From positions 408,605 through 472,604 of the forward strand of contig CM030945.1 in assembly GCA_018136815.1 (NCBI GenBank): a stretch of DNA of 64,000 nucleotides. Reading direction: 5' to 3'. The first letter of the stretch is position 1; each line of letters opens with the position of its first letter. Below the pieces are notes generated by a model. The model saw only the letters and a list, made by a program, of their open reading frames with translations, was not told the origin of the DNA and searched no databases. Shown here one piece after another: positions 1 through 11,262 of the stretch. Position numbers and translations under genes: made by a program. This DNA is from Isochrysis galbana (taxonomy: Eukaryota > Haptophyta > Isochrysidales > Isochrysidaceae).

Positions 1-2
1 AG

Positions 3-899
3 CGCGGCGTCGACAATGCTATTAAATTTGCGGAGGTGCTCGCGGAGACTCGTTTCCGCGTAGAGAACCACGAGCTAGGTCGGTCGGCGCTCTCGTGCGT
101 CAACCTCTGCCAACGGTACCTCAGCCCTTACGAGCAGGCCCGGGTGAAGCGTCATCAATCCCGGACCTCGACGAAGCAAACCGCGGCTAGCGTACGCACT
201 AAGGCCTCAGGCGAGGCAAAGAACGAGACATCCTCGTCCCAGAAGACCGCTTCGACCACGGACATGGTCGCCGCCGTGCAGGCAGCTGTCCAAGCCACCG
301 TGGCTGAAGCTCTTCGCGGACAGGGACACTCGCCTGCTTCGAAGCCTGATTATCGGGCTGCTGCACCGCCGGCAAGTTACCACTCCAACTCACCGTTGCC
401 GGCTATACTAACCGATCCACCCGGTCGAAAGGGAGGCTCGTCTCGGCCGCCCAGCCGTCGCTGCGATCCGCCGGCGAACGGCCAAGGGCTACCGCCTGAC
501 TTGGGCGTATCCCGGTGGACGCCCGAGCTTTGGAATCGGGCCCGAGCCCGCTTCTGGGCCGTAGCAGGCTATGCCAAGCACCCAAGGGTCTCGGCGGCGC
601 TAGCAAAGTGCCGACCGGCCGATAATTCAATGGAAACTCCACGGACGGACGATATCAATAGGGGAATCACCGAATGGACGAACGAAAACGGCTGTGCCTT
701 CTGCGCTTTCCGACCTCACGCTCCTCCTGGCACTCCAGCCAGCGAAGCCTGGAAATATGGCACGGGAGACGGTGCTCACAACCCCGTCATCTGTCAGCCA
801 TATATCCGCTTTCTGTGTGAGGCTGGCTGCGGAGAGTGCGGATCGGACGAGCACATTCATAAGCTTCTTCGCTCGATGGTCCGGGTTAAGCCTCAGTAG
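3..899 (+). CDS. Gag-like protein, 5' partial
   Basis: The reading frame is open from base 3 without a stop, so the protein starts outside the window; the stop is at 897-899. The product is basic and rich in Ser, Pro and Ala. Near its C-terminus it has a Cys/His cluster: a CAFC pair (C-x2-C), then a C-x3-C-x2-C-x4-H-x-H arrangement in the last 40 residues. The cluster suggests a nucleocapsid-like nucleic-acid-binding region, although it is not a canonical CCHC knuckle. Position immediately upstream of the pol frame supports Gag. The same C-terminal segment recurs in the deletion derivative at 31.8-32.15 kb. Confidence 0.6.
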   Translation, partial: RGVDNAIKFAEVLAETRFRVENHELGRSALSCVNLCQRYLSPYEQARVKRHQSRTSTKQTAASVRTKASGEAKNETSSSQKTASTTDMVAAVQAAVQATVAEALRGQGHSPASKPDYRAAAPPASYHSNSPLPAILTDPPGRKGGSSRPPSRRCDPPANGQGLPPDLGVSRWTPELWNRARARFWAVAGYAKHPRVSAALAKCRPADNSMETPRTDDINRGITEWTNENGCAFCAFRPHAPPGTPASEAWKYGTGDGAHNPVICQPYIRFLCEAGCGECGSDEHIHKLLRSMVRVKPQ

Positions 900-1064
900 G
901 GGTCCGGCGGGGTCCCCGTCCTTCAAACCCTGGCGGAGAACATCGCGGGCGGTGGGCCTGAACGCCACCACCACCATCCCGATCCGATCCCTACGCCGCT
1001 TGGGGAGAAGAGCTGTCGACGCGGCGATTCTCCCCCTGTCTCTAGCTCTATTCAGTCCTCGACG

Positions 1065-4000
1065 GTGGGAGCCGCCTCGCCGGCTGAAGCCCCCGCCGAA
1101 CGGCTATCTCGGAAGCCGGAGTCGACACTTGACCCGGGCTCCTGGAAACAGGTTTGCCCCGGAGATAGTCGCGACCCGACTCTCCGAAATTCGTGTACGT
1201 CTACAAGTTCTTCTATTACTCCGCACGCTATTAGGATGTTAGGGGCCGATTCTCGCTCGCTGCCCCTCTTGGAATCTATTTCTACGGACACTATGCTGTC
1301 TTCGGTTTCTTCTAATTCTCCTAGGTCTTTCGACGCATCTTCATCCCTGGATTCACCCCCCGACGGCCCTGCCCAAGGGGGTGGGCTAGGTAGATTCGAC
1401 GCGTCTTCGGTCTCTTCGTTTCGTAAACAATCGGTTGTGAAGCCCTCGAGGGCTGTCGACTCGGTATCATCTTCTGCTCTAGGTTCTATGGATAGGTCCG
1501 ACGTGGCCGCTGCCGCGTCCGAAAATGTTGTTGGTGCTCTACCTGTTTCTGCTCTTTCCCGGCGGGACCCCACTGGAGACCTCTCTCCCAAGGGCCATAG
1601 CCGGAGCCGCTCTGCGGACAAATTGTCGTTGTCTACCGTAGGTTCTCGTGCAGTGGAGGCGGAGACTAGTGCCTCCTCCTCACCTCTCTCCCCGGTTCGT
1701 TATATTTCTCCGTCATCGTGTTCATTCTCTCGTCTCGAAGTTGCACCCGTTCTCGTTTCTGATCTGGTTCCCGACCCGGAAGGGTCGGCTTCCGGAGTCA
1801 ATGAAGATGAAGGTTCCAAGGGAGCTGCGGCTTTCCGCGCTCACGCCGTGGCCACCGCAGACTCGGGAGACGCAGGGGCCGTCGACTACGATCCCTCGTC
1901 GCGCACCATACGGACGCCGGCGTCTCCTCTTTCTCTCGGCTCTCCGGAGGATCCCCGTTCCAGGGATCGCCCGCCGGAGCCAACCCCCTTCAGGTCTAGC
2001 CCACCGAAACTCGAGGGCGACGACCTCCTTCCCCTGAATTCCGTTGCCGAGGCCATCCACCGGATCGCCGTGGTTGGTTGTTCCTCGGCCGCCAAGTCTA
2101 CTGCAACTGCCCGCGCCCCTACGCGCGAGCTCCAAATGTTAGCCGCCTCCCGTGCCCGGGCTAGCGGTTCCTCCGTCATCTTGCCCCGCCATCTCGCCGA
2201 AGCTGCTCTAGCCGTGCGGCGGCCGCACGCGAGCACTCATTCATCACCCTCTGCCGTACTGCCGACGCATTTTGACGAGCTTTGCGCTGAGTTAGCGGCG
2301 ATCCACGACGCCGTGACGCTCGACGCGGCCGAGGGGATTCCTCCACCCCGCGTTCTAGTCGTCGGTGAAGCTAGCGGGGTCGTGTCTTCGATGTTCCTAC
2401 TCGCCGGAGCGCACGTCGCGACGTGCGATCTACGACCGTCGGAGATCGACTACATTCCCCACTTCTGCGGAGATGCTCTTCACATTCAAAACCTCGGTTG
2501 GGACCTCGTGGTTGCGCATCCGCCGTGCACGTATTTGTCGGCGGTGAGTTGCCAGTGGCTCGATCGGGAGCCGGGACGACGCCAGGCTCTCGAATCCGCC
2601 GCTAGAGTCTTCCTCGCCATGGCAAGCGCCGACGCGCCTTTCGTTGCCGTCGAAAATCCTCGAATGCACGCGGAAGCCTCTGCCTTAGTCGGGGGGTTGC
2701 GACCGCGGCAGTTTGTGCAGCCGTGGCAGCACGGCACGGGCCATCAAAAAGCAACTGGCCTGTACCTGACGGCTTCACTCCCGTCCTTGCAGCCTTCGAA
2801 GATTGTCGAGGGACGTCTATCCGCTATGGCGGATCTATCGCCGTCGCCCCACCGTGGCGCCCTTCGCAGCCGCACCTATGTGGGCATTGCCGGTGCAATG
2901 GCGGCCCAGTGGATGCCGGTCTTGCGCCGTTATGCGCGCGAAGCCAAGGCGTCGCGTTCGCTCGACTTCACGGTGGACTGGGCAATTTCCCAAGCAGCTG
3001 CCAGCTTGAGAGAACGCCCTTCGCTTTGCTCGACCGGTTTCGAGCTGGCTGAGCCGAGGACGGCTCTGGCTCGTTTCATGGAGGGGAGAGGCGAAGCAGC
3101 TTCTAGCTCTCACCTCACGCCTCCCAGCGGTTCGCCAGTGTCTGATTCGGTTGTCGTGATCCCGGACGCAGGCCCCGTTGCCGATGCTTCTCGCCTGCTT
3201 CATCAGGAGGACTCGGAAACAAACGTATCGCAAGACGAGGCCGAGGCGGAAGGAGACCGCTTCCTGCCGTGGGAGTGGCCCATAGAGGACCGCTCTACAA
3301 CGCCAGGCCCTCCAAACACGGTGAAGAAGCGCCGCAGCAAGTGGCAGGTCTTCGACCGTGATGTAATTTCGGGGGTCCATCGGTGGCAGGATGTCACGCC
3401 TTCCATCGCCCAAGAAATCGCTGAGCAAGCGGCAGCTGCGGAGCCGTCGGAACCTCCCATCTTGTCTCGACTGGGCTCTCAAGGCATCAATGCACTATCT
3501 CCGAGCGCCTCCTTCACGGCTGGCGACGAGGGAGTGGCCGAACTGACCAATTCGTTCGTAGCCGAAAGGCCACTCGAAACCTGGGATGTCGGGCCCGACT
3601 CGGGAGAAGATGACACGCCCGAGATGCCAGAACACCGGAGCATGCAGACCATCGAGACCAAGCCCTCCGACGCCGCCGAAGGAGAGGATACTCCACGGGC
3701 ACTGTATTGCGATGGGGCTACCGCTAGGGGCCTCAGTGCGGCCGGATTTTCCGAGTTGTCGAAGCTTCCGAAGACAGACTTGCAGAAGTCCCTGGAGAAG
3801 GAATGGTCACGCCAAATGGATCAACCTCGGCATCCGACGGACCGTCGAGGGCTAGGCTATGATGGCGTGCCTAACCCCTCTAGTTCAGCAAAGGCATCCC
3901 CACGCTCCTCGATACCATTCGTGCCGCAGACGGTGGCCGCCGCTATCGAGCGAGTGCCCCACGTCGATGAATCTTCTCCGTCCAGGCTAGCCTCCAATCC

Positions 4001-6162
4001 AACCACCCTGTCACCCGGAGCCGGAACCTCACTTCCGGTGGAATCTATCGCGGACACTCCGCCGCCGCTCTACCCTCGTCACTGCCTCTATGTCCGCGAT
4101 CTCGTGGTCTGCCGTGCCGATGGCGACCGCGCAGCTCAAGGGTTCGTTCTCCCGGACGTTGCCCTCACGGTGAACAGCACCCTGGCTGACACTGGAGCGG
4201 GCCCGTCAGTAATCACCACTGCTCTTCTCGATCGACTACCTGAAGACGCTTGCGTCGAACGCGTATCGGACGCTACCGCCCCAACCTACATGGGCCGGAC
4301 GGCCTTCCTCTCATCACTAGGGGCCGGGCTAGCCTCGTCTTCTCCTTGTCCGGTCGCCTCTTCCGTCATTCGTTCGCGGTCATCGAAGGAAACGCGATGC
4401 TTCTGCTCGGGAACGATTTTTTGGCCGCCCACTCCGCTACCATTTCTCTCGACGCCGCGAGCTCGGAAGGAAGCCTCCGCCTCCGTCCGGCCTCTGGCGA
4501 TTCAGAAGACTCTTCAAGAGTCCTTTCCGAATGTGTAGTCAGAGTTTCCACGGCGCCGCCCCCAGTCGCGGACGCCGGCTTCGTCGGAGCTATCTCGATG
4601 TCACCCGGTCAGCCGCTGACTGTCGACTTTCTAGAGAGGTCGACGGCAACACGAGAGATCCCGGCCGGATCGGAGGGTGAGGCTGCTGCTGATGCTAGAC
4701 AGCCACTCTATACACCTCTCTTTGAGTCTGCCGACGAGTTTGCGGCCAAAGCTCCGGCGTCTACCTCGTCCGAATATCTTCTCTACACGGAGCAATCGGT
4801 GACGATTCCTGCCTTCCACCGCGCAACCATCTGGGTCAGGGTTCCGCTAGCTCTCCGAGATCATTCGGACTGCGCGATGCTGGTCGACCGCCTACCAAAT
4901 CGCGAGGCTCTCGATTCGTCTCCTCTCGTAATGCCCACGGTGGTCACGCCCACGGAAGATCATCGCATCGCGGTGACGATCGTCCACACCGGGGTCAATG
5001 CGCTGACCCTGCCGTCTCTGCATCCGATAGCTTCGCTCCAGGTGCGTTTCAAGTTGCACCGGGGCTGGACTCCGACTGGAAGCGAGGGGGATGGTGACCC
5101 TGTCACCGCGCTGAGCGAGGAGCAACGATCTCTACTCGACTCAGCCACCATCGATCCAGACCGGCTTCTTTCCGACGATCAACGAGAAGAAGTACGCCAA
5201 CTCTTGGCCCGGCGCATCAAAGCTTTCGCGTTGCACCCGGGGGCTCCAAACCATACGCACGTTCTCGAGGTGGAGTTGCCACTCAACCCCGGCGCTGTTC
5301 CTCACCGGCACGCTCCGTCTAGAGTGGGCCGCGCAGGCGAGCTCATCATAGAAGAGGAGGTAGCCAAGATGGAAGCCGCCGGCATTATTCGCAAGTCAAA
5401 TTCGGCTTGGGCTTCCCGAGTAGTCCTGGTCAGCAAGAAAGATGGCTCCGTTCGATTCTGCGTGGACTACCGCGACACGAACGCCAAGCTACGCGTCGAG
5501 GATAGCCCTCTACCCCTCATTGTGGAGGCTATCGATAGGCTAGCGTCCGGCCAAGGGCCGCTCAGTTCTCTCTTCTTATGTACTCTCGATTTAGCCTCTG
5601 GTTTTTGGGGCATCCCGATCAAAGAATCGCACAAACATATCACCGCTTTCACTACCCACCGCGGCAAATACGAGTTCAACTTTCTACCGTTCGGCATCCA
5701 ATCAGGTCCCTCCTACATGTGCCGCTTGATGGACATCGTTCTCGGTGCGCTAGCGTGGGAGATCTGCATGCCTTACCTCGATGATGTGGGCATCTGGTCA
5801 ACGGGCGTGGGTCCTTCCGAAGAGGCCAGGGCACAGGCTTCGTTCGAGCAAATGCTTCACCGGCTAGACCTCGTTCTCGAACGGCTAGAGTGGGCCGGTC
5901 TGACCTGCAAGATGTCCAAGTGTGTCTTCTTTGCCACCTCTACGGAGTACCTCGGTCACGTTGTCTCGAGGGAAGGTCTCAAGATGGACCCGAAGAAGGT
6001 CGCAGCTGTCGCCGACATCGACCCGTCATCCATCAACTCCTTGGAAGCGGTTCGATCTTTCCTCGGCTTTGCTCCTACTATCGTCGATTCATTCGCCAAT
6101 TCGCCGCTAAGGCTGCTCCTCTCACTGCCCTCACGGCGAAGGGCTGCGACGTGCAAAGGAGT
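1065..6162 (+). pseudogene. Retrotransposon polyprotein with methyltransferase domain, copy A, frameshifted and gap-truncated
   Basis: A long frame (1065-4538) begins with a Ser-rich region of about 380 residues. It continues into the phage-type C5 methyltransferase domain (2349-2918), a disordered linker, and an aspartic protease with an ADTGA active site near 4189-4203. A C4 run at 4279-4282 is C5 in copy B; this one-base loss moves the protease flap (LLGNDF) and RT into the frame of 4250 onward. RT carries a YLDD catalytic box near 5774-5785. A second one-base loss near 6066 (ggcttt against ggccttt in copy B) breaks the RT/RNase H connection just before the gap. The other copy is intact at these sites, so sequencing or polishing errors are as likely as real decay. 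Confidence 0.85.
2349..2918 (+). other. C5 cytosine DNA methyltransferase (phage DCM-like) domain, copy A
   Basis: Domain inside the polyprotein frame. It has a SAM-binding start (VLVVGEASGVVSS, then an acidic residue in CDLRPSE), a catalytic-loop motif HPPCTYLS with the expected nucleophile Cys, and VENP in place of the ENV motif. A FVQPWQHG segment follows, and the end is RSRTYVGIAGAMAAQW. This order matches short phage C5 methyltransferases, which share PPCTHL, ENP, QPWQFG and RSRTFPGIAEAMA-type blocks. Predicted role: methylation of cytosine in DNA, possibly the element's own cDNA or host chromatin. Activity and specificity are inferred. Confidence 0.8.
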
Positions 6163-6262
6163 NNNNNNNNNNNNNNNNNNNNNNNNNNNNNNNNNNNNNN
6201 NNNNNNNNNNNNNNNNNNNNNNNNNNNNNNNNNNNNNNNNNNNNNNNNNNNNNNNNNNNNNN
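6163..6262. other. Scaffold gap (100 N)
   Basis: Exactly 100 ambiguous bases, the usual placeholder for a gap of unknown length. It joins retrotransposon copy A (left) to an unrelated minus-strand coding remnant (right), so adjacency across it is not proven. Confidence 0.99.
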
Positions 6263-7069
6263 ATGTTGGTAAGGTCGCCGTATTTGGCCCTGAATTGTTG
6301 CGCGCAGTCCTCGTTGACTGCTATGTGCCACGGGCCCCTCGCCCCCTCGCCGAGCGGGCCCAGAAGTCTGGCTCGGGGTCGACTCCCTCGAGTTCAATCA
6401 AGCGGAAGCTCGACGATGGCGGCGTACACCGTCGTGTCTTGAAGTATGATGTCTCCGGCTTGGTGGAATGAGAGGTCGAAGGAGGCGTCAGAGTCTGTGA
6501 TGTTGTTGTCTTCGTCGGAGTCTTGGTCCTGTGAGGCGTGGGCGGGGGTGACCTTGGTCAGTGTCGTGCGAGTGGGAGCATTGGGAGGTGTCGCCTTGAT
6601 CTTGCCTTCCCCAGGGGGGGTCATGTGCGTGTGCCTCGTGTGTGTGGTGCGGTGTGTATGAGAGGGTGTCTCTGGAGAGTATGTTGTACGTTGCAATGGG
6701 ATGGATGTTGTGCCCATAGGGGCCACCCGGCCTCGGGCCACGCTGCCGGAGCAGCGCGGCCCTTGCCAGGGCGAGAGGGGCCTGCCTCTGCCATAAGGCA
6801 TGCCCAATGGAGGAGTGGCTGTTGAAGCCTGACCTTGTTGAGGTGCTGCCAGCAGCCTGCTGCCCCCCATGGGGGGGGCCAGCATGGCTGCCATGGGTGG
6901 TGTGGCCGGGGCCACGGGCCGTGCGGCGCGACCGGAGTCGCACACACCTGCTCGGCCTCAGTGGGCGGACGCGGCCGCTTCGACAGCGGCTGCTCCATGG
7001 GCACTGGGGGGGCGCCCTCGGCGGGGGGCCCGAAGGAGAGGGGAGTCGCGGCGGCGCGCTGCATCTCCA
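6263..7069 (-). pseudogene. Frameshifted low-complexity coding remnant, possibly ORF1 of a non-LTR element
   Basis: Read on the minus strand, an ATG at 7069 opens a Pro/Ala-rich frame with a basic PLSKRPRPP stretch. It then passes through at least two frame changes (near 6945 and 6394) into an acidic, Ser/Thr-rich and coding-like C-terminal part that runs into the gap. The first residues (MEMQRAAATPLSFGPPAEG) resemble those that follow the hairpin repeats at 21.98 kb and 39.14 kb. I do not recognise a domain; ORF1 of a LINE is a guess based on the RT remnant next door. Confidence 0.35.
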
Positions 7070-7071
7070 TC

Positions 7072-7118
7072 GCGTCTAAATATAAACTTAGTTGATGACC
7101 CTATCGTTATAACGATAG
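7072..7118. repeat. Two adjacent palindromes of the variable-stem hairpin family
   Basis: One imperfect hairpin (CTAAATATAAACTTAG) lies next to the start codon of the minus-strand remnant. Beside it is a perfect 18-base palindrome, CTATCGTTATAACGATAG at 7101-7118. Both have an AT-rich centre like the hairpins at 16.88, 24.39, 26.84, 37.50 and 39.12 kb. Confidence 0.6.
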
Positions 7119-7128
7119 TTGGCCCAAC

Positions 7129-7602
7129 CATGTGAAAGCGCTACGTGCGAAATGGATCCTCCTCTACTTAGACGCTCGACAGGCTAACTGGAAACAAATC
7201 CTCGACGCATGGTTTGCTGCACCAAGCTAGGCAGAGCAGCAGTAGTCTGTAGTCTCAACGATACCCACCCATCGGTTGACCGACGGCATCTTCGGAAAAA
7301 GTATACTCCCCTCCTTCTGGAGGAAAGCGCTTGAAACATTCCGCACACTCCCACTCACCCGATTAAGCCCAAGCGAAGCGGGTGCGCTCTCACAACCTAT
7401 CTGGTATAACCCCAGCGTAAGGGGACCCAACATAGCTCCCCTATGGGCAGAGCTCTGGAGCTCACTTGAGTGCAATATTGTGCACGACATTTACATAGAC
7501 GGCGATACACCCGCTTTCACAAAAGAGGAGTGCGAGCAATGCTTCCCTAACAACGATACATACACCAAATTTAGAGGCGAATACATCCACAAACAAACCT
7601 AG
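7129..7602 (+). pseudogene. Non-LTR retrotransposon (LINE) RT C-terminal remnant
   Basis: The frame reads from the CAT at 7129 with a KWILLYLD/NWKQILDAWF-like stretch. It crosses two in-frame stops (7228 and 7243) and continues to a stop at 7600-7602. The later part contains PIWYNP followed by a GDTPAF segment and a FRGEYIH ending, typical of the region after the reverse transcriptase in L1-type elements. No RT catalytic box is present, so only the 3' part of the ORF survives. It is a dead fragment oriented away from the coding remnant on its left. Confidence 0.6.
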
Positions 7603-7865
7603 TTATACTTTTATTATTATATCCTACTCAATTAAATGAGGTCGATCTCAGTTGCAAATATCGTCGTAATGAAAGCGGTAGGCGTGTGCAGACGTCGCAA
7701 TGTAAATTTCGCCCAACAAAAGCTGTACGTCTTTGTACATACGGCTCATGTAAACCTTGAAAGCGAGGCTCTCATAAAGTCCTTACAGAGGAACGAGAGC
7801 AAGAGCTGCATGCGGCGAGGGGTGAGAGCACGGTGACGACGGAGCTCTACGGTCTAGAATGGCGC
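7603..7865. other. Intergenic, no gene seen
   Basis: AT-richer stretch just after the LINE remnant (runs such as ttattattatat near 7613); it could be the element's 3' tail. No coding signal on either strand. Confidence 0.5.
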
Positions 7866-9172
7866 CTAGGCACCTTCTAGTGGCCGCTTCAGGTCCATCC
7901 TCACATCGGGACCAATCACTCCGAAGGTTTGGTATTCAACATGTTGCTGTGACACGTCAGAACCGTTTCCGCAAGGGCCAGTGATTGATGTCCGATTTGG
8001 GCAGTTCGAAGCGATGTGTCCCCTGCCATAGCACTTGAAGCAGGTGTTCATCGGACATTGATTCAGATAGTGGTCGGTCTCCTTGCATTTTGCACACCTG
8101 TGTATTGGCCAAGCAACAGTGCAATAACAATTTGCATGTGGTGCATGGCCCAAGGTTCTGCCGGGGAGTAGGGGAGGCAAGACATTATTTGGGTCAACCA
8201 GAGGCTCAAGGCGTACTGGTATCCTGGTGGCGGCTGTTTCCGAAGTTGCGTCCGTGTCGGCTGCTGGGGATGGGTAAGACCACCGCCAACACCACCGGCC
8301 ATACTGTTGGCTGGACCGCCCGTTAAAGGAGTCAATGATGGACCTTGCAGTTGCGGAGTGGTCCGATCCCGGCCAGCCCGGAGAGGGTGTCCCAACAAAC
8401 AGCTTTCATCCTCGCAAGCGCAATTGTGAGCATGAAGCGCCTGTTCGCCGTGATATCGGCTGCATGACAGCTTGAAGCGGCACTGGTTGCCATACCGACA
8501 CGCCTCGGGAGGCTTGAATCGGCCCAAGTCCTGTAGTGGCTGCACAAGGCGTTGCGTCTCCTGCTGTCCTGGGGGAGGAGGAACAACTGGCGGTATATTG
8601 TGCCAGAAGCCTATGAAAAAGCGCTGCTCAAAGAAGCCCGATTCGCCAGTAAGAGGCTCGTTGCTGGGTGAGATGCGATTGAGTGCCCGCTGCGCTGGGC
8701 TGAGCCGTGGTTGCAACGGAAGCTCAGGGCGAGGGAGCGCAGCCCCGTTGGGTGGAGGAGCCTGGACAGGTTCAGCAGGGCCGCACGCAGCCGCTGCTGC
8801 ATCGTACATCGGGCGTGAAAGCATGGGTGGCTGTCCGCGCGGGGGCGTAGGCGGCGGAAGTCCGCGCGCCGGTAGGTGCACCGGCAGTCCTGGCGGACCA
8901 GGAGGGCCCGACGGCCCTGGTAGCACTGCCAGCACTGGCGGCCCAGGCAGCCCCGATGGCCCCACAGGGAGGCCACGTGGAGGCCCAGGGGGTAGCCCCG
9001 GCGGTAATCTAGGCGGAGGCCCCGGTGGCCGGGGGGGCGGCGGTCCTGGTGGCGGACGGGGCGACAGCCGCGGGGGTGGCGGTGGCCGGGGGATTGGCGG
9101 TCGCCCTGCGGGATGTGGAGGGGGCGGCCCCGCTGGCGGTCTTGGGGCGAGGCCGGGCGAGGGGTGCCACAT
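7866..9172 (-). CDS. Pro-rich CCCH and CCHC zinc-finger protein
   Basis: I take ATG at 9172 (context cgcgcaATGtgg) because the upstream frame is only TC-rich leader. The N-terminal half is almost entirely Pro/Gly/Arg repeats. Then comes a CCCH finger (C-x5-C-x5-C-x3-H in CRYGNQCRFKLSCSRYH), followed by a second, compressed Cys/His cluster (CACEDESCLLGH). Two CCHC knuckles follow near the C-terminus (CAKCKETDHYLNQC and CFKCYGRGHIASNC) and the stop is at 7866. The knuckles are in a different frame from the CCCH part. The switch falls between about 8330 and 8200, where the downstream frame already reads as sensible protein, so a one-base indel or an unrecognised small intron is likely. Probable RNA-binding protein; a retroelement Gag origin cannot be excluded. 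Confidence 0.6.
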
Positions 9173-9535
9173 TGCGCGAGTGGACGGGGAGGGTTGCCGA
9201 GGGGAGAGTGGGCAGGGCGAGCGAGCGAGAGCGAGAGAGCGAGAGAGCGAGCGAGCAGGCAACAGGAGGGCTGTCAGGCCTACCCGCGCGCGGTCCCCTT
9301 CCTCGCTCGGGCTGCAGCGGCTCTCTCTCTCCCTCTCCCCGTCGGACTTTTCTTGTTGTGTGAGTATAACCTTAGTGCTGCGGAACAGCTCCCTCATCGG
9401 CAACGGAGACCCCACATTAGATATAGTCATTGAACAAATAAGAATGAGTGATGCTACTGCCACTAGCCGTGAACCAACCCGCCAAGCCATGACATATGAG
9501 CGCATCGAGACACAGGGCACAAAACTAAGTACCTT
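9173..9535 (-). promoter_or_regulatory. Likely leader/promoter of the CCCH gene
   Basis: On the sense (minus) strand the region upstream of 9172 is a pyrimidine-rich stretch of CTCGCT/CTCTCG units (plus-strand gagcgagc repeats at about 9212-9262). Similar CT-rich tracts flank the starts of other genes here (near 20.8, 26.45 and 60.93 kb). Role inferred from position only. Confidence 0.3.
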
Positions 9536-10700
9536 GATGTATCTTAAGTCTTAAGCATTATACATTATACATTATACATCCCGGGTAGGGCGGTCAAACA
9601 CTATTTTAACTTCTAAGGGTATAAAAATAAAAAGTCGGGATTGAGGAAATACACCAAAGTAAAGCGGTAGAAGCCCCGAAAAATAGCCATCTAGCACATA
9701 TTCGATGCCCTTCGGGGCCCAGTGTCCAGTGTCGGATCCAGAGTATTGTTTATTGTTTCGACACCCAGCACCAGCACCCAGACCCAGGCCCAGACCCAGG
9801 CCCCCCCCGGGACCCCCAAGAACGAAGTGTAAGCGTAAGAGCGTAAGTTAAAGTGATAAGTACAAGTTGTTCGTAGACTGTGGTTGGTGTGATAGTGACG
9901 TACTGGGCCTGGCTGTGACTGGAGTGGTGGTGCTGTGTCTGGTGTGGAGCTGTGTGCGTGTGTGTGGGAGTGCGGGGACTACGAGTGTGGGCTGAGGGTG
10001 TTCAGGGGCTCGGCGTGACATGAAGAGTACCAATTCTCAACTTGCATGACGGTACACGGCGGACGGGAACACACGAGAGGGACAAGGGGACGAGGGGACA
10101 GAAGGTGCTCCGGAGCGATAGCGCTGGGAATCGACAAGACACCAAAAAAGAGACACGGGGGGGGAGGGGAAGGGGGACGGAAAACAATAAGAACAGGGAA
10201 AGGATAGAAGATATGGACGAGGGGGACGGGGCACTGGCGGGGCGGGGAGGGTGCGAGGCGCGGGAAAACCTCGACCCCCGCTGGCCAAGGAACAAGGAAA
10301 CAAGGGGAAGACCGGAAGACCGGGATTGCTACATGGGAAAGCGCAAGGGAGGGATCTCGGCTGCATGCGGGCGCGGAGAGCGGAGAGAGAGAGGGGAGGG
10401 AAGAGCGGGGCGCCGGGAGGGGAGACGCGTTCTAAGAATAGAGCTTGTCGTGAGGCATGGAGGGCGTTCGAGCGCTCCCCCTAACGCAACACCCCCCCCC
10501 ACTGCGAGAAGAGAAGACCGGGCGGACGAGCAGTGCAGAAGAGGGAGACGGGGGGAGCGTGAGGGGCGAGAAAGTTTCCCCCCCGCGGGAGAGGGAGGTT
10601 TTTTCCGCGCGAGAGCGGAAATAGAAAACAGAGAAGCGAGAGGACGAGCCGAGAGGCGACGGCGGTCCCTCCGAGGGCGGAGGGGCGGGTGGGGAGCACC
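9536..10700. other. Intergenic with a short tandem repeat; no convincing gene
   Basis: Contains three tandem copies of an attatacatt-like unit near 9547-9577, a cccaga/cccagg low-complexity stretch near 9765-9805, then purine-rich GC sequence. Open frames exist through 10042-10700, but their composition (Arg/Glu/Gly runs) follows the base bias and no domain is visible. Confidence 0.4.
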
Positions 10701-11262
10701 GGCTCATCCGCCACCGCCGCCGTCTCCGCCCCCTCCGCCGCCTTCGGCGCCTCCTCCGCCGTCACCTCCACCCCCGTTCCCGCCACCCTCGCCTGACTCG
10801 CCTCCACCGCCCCATTCGCCTCCTCCACCGTCCTTCCCGCCTCGCGTTCCCCTCGCCCCCTCCTCCGTCTCCACCACCGCCCTCTCCTCCGCCGCCCTCT
10901 CCTCCGCCGCCCTCTCCGCCTCCTCCGTCTCCACCGCCGCCCTCGCCGCCTCCTCCGTCTTCGCCTCCGCCCTCGCCGCCGCAGCCCTCGCCGCCACCGC
11001 CCTCGCCGCCACCGCCCTCGCCGCCGCCGCCCTCGCCGCCACCCCCTTCACCGCCTCCTCCGTCTCCGCCTCCGCCCTCGCCTCTTCCTCCCTCGCCGCC
11101 TCCACCGTCGCCACCTCCTCCCTCGCCGCCTCCACCGTCGCCACCGCCACCCTCGCCACCGCCGCCTTCGCCACCGCCGCCCTCACCACCACCGCCGTCC
11201 CCGCCTCCTCCGTCACCGCCGCCACCCTCGCCCCCGCCCTTGCTGGCCCTTTGGGAGCCCCC
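10700..11262 (+). pseudogene. Ser-Pro-rich (extensin/pherophorin-like) minisatellite, frame-broken
   Basis: Dense tandem array of CCG/CCTCC/TCG units. On the plus strand it reads as PPPSPPPP-type repeats, but the Pro frame changes near 10855-10870 and the same frame then reads as Ala/Ser/Thr. Such linkers are typical of algal hydroxyproline-rich wall proteins, as at 53.2-54.2 kb. No start, signal peptide or globular domain is attached, so I treat it as an expanded or orphan linker. Confidence 0.4.

Larger units (their letters stand above)
1..6162 (+). mobile_element. Ty3/gypsy chromodomain-type retrotransposon, copy A (truncated)
   Basis: Left part of a large LTR retrotransposon that enters from the window edge and stops at the scaffold gap. 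It contains a gag-like frame (3-899) and a gag-pol frame from 1065 with methyltransferase, protease and reverse transcriptase. RNase H, integrase, chromodomain and both LTRs are not visible here, but they are present in copy B (43870-52353, minus). The overlap between copies (about 1790-6162 against 52353-47980) looks almost base-identical where I compared it. That points to recent transposition or duplication. The 5' LTR, if present, lies left of base 1. Confidence 0.9.

Noticed and set aside
8472-9554. 360-codon Gly/Arg-rich plus-strand frame
   Set aside because: It is antisense to the Pro-rich zinc-finger gene, whose opposite strand carries recognisable CCCH and CCHC motifs.
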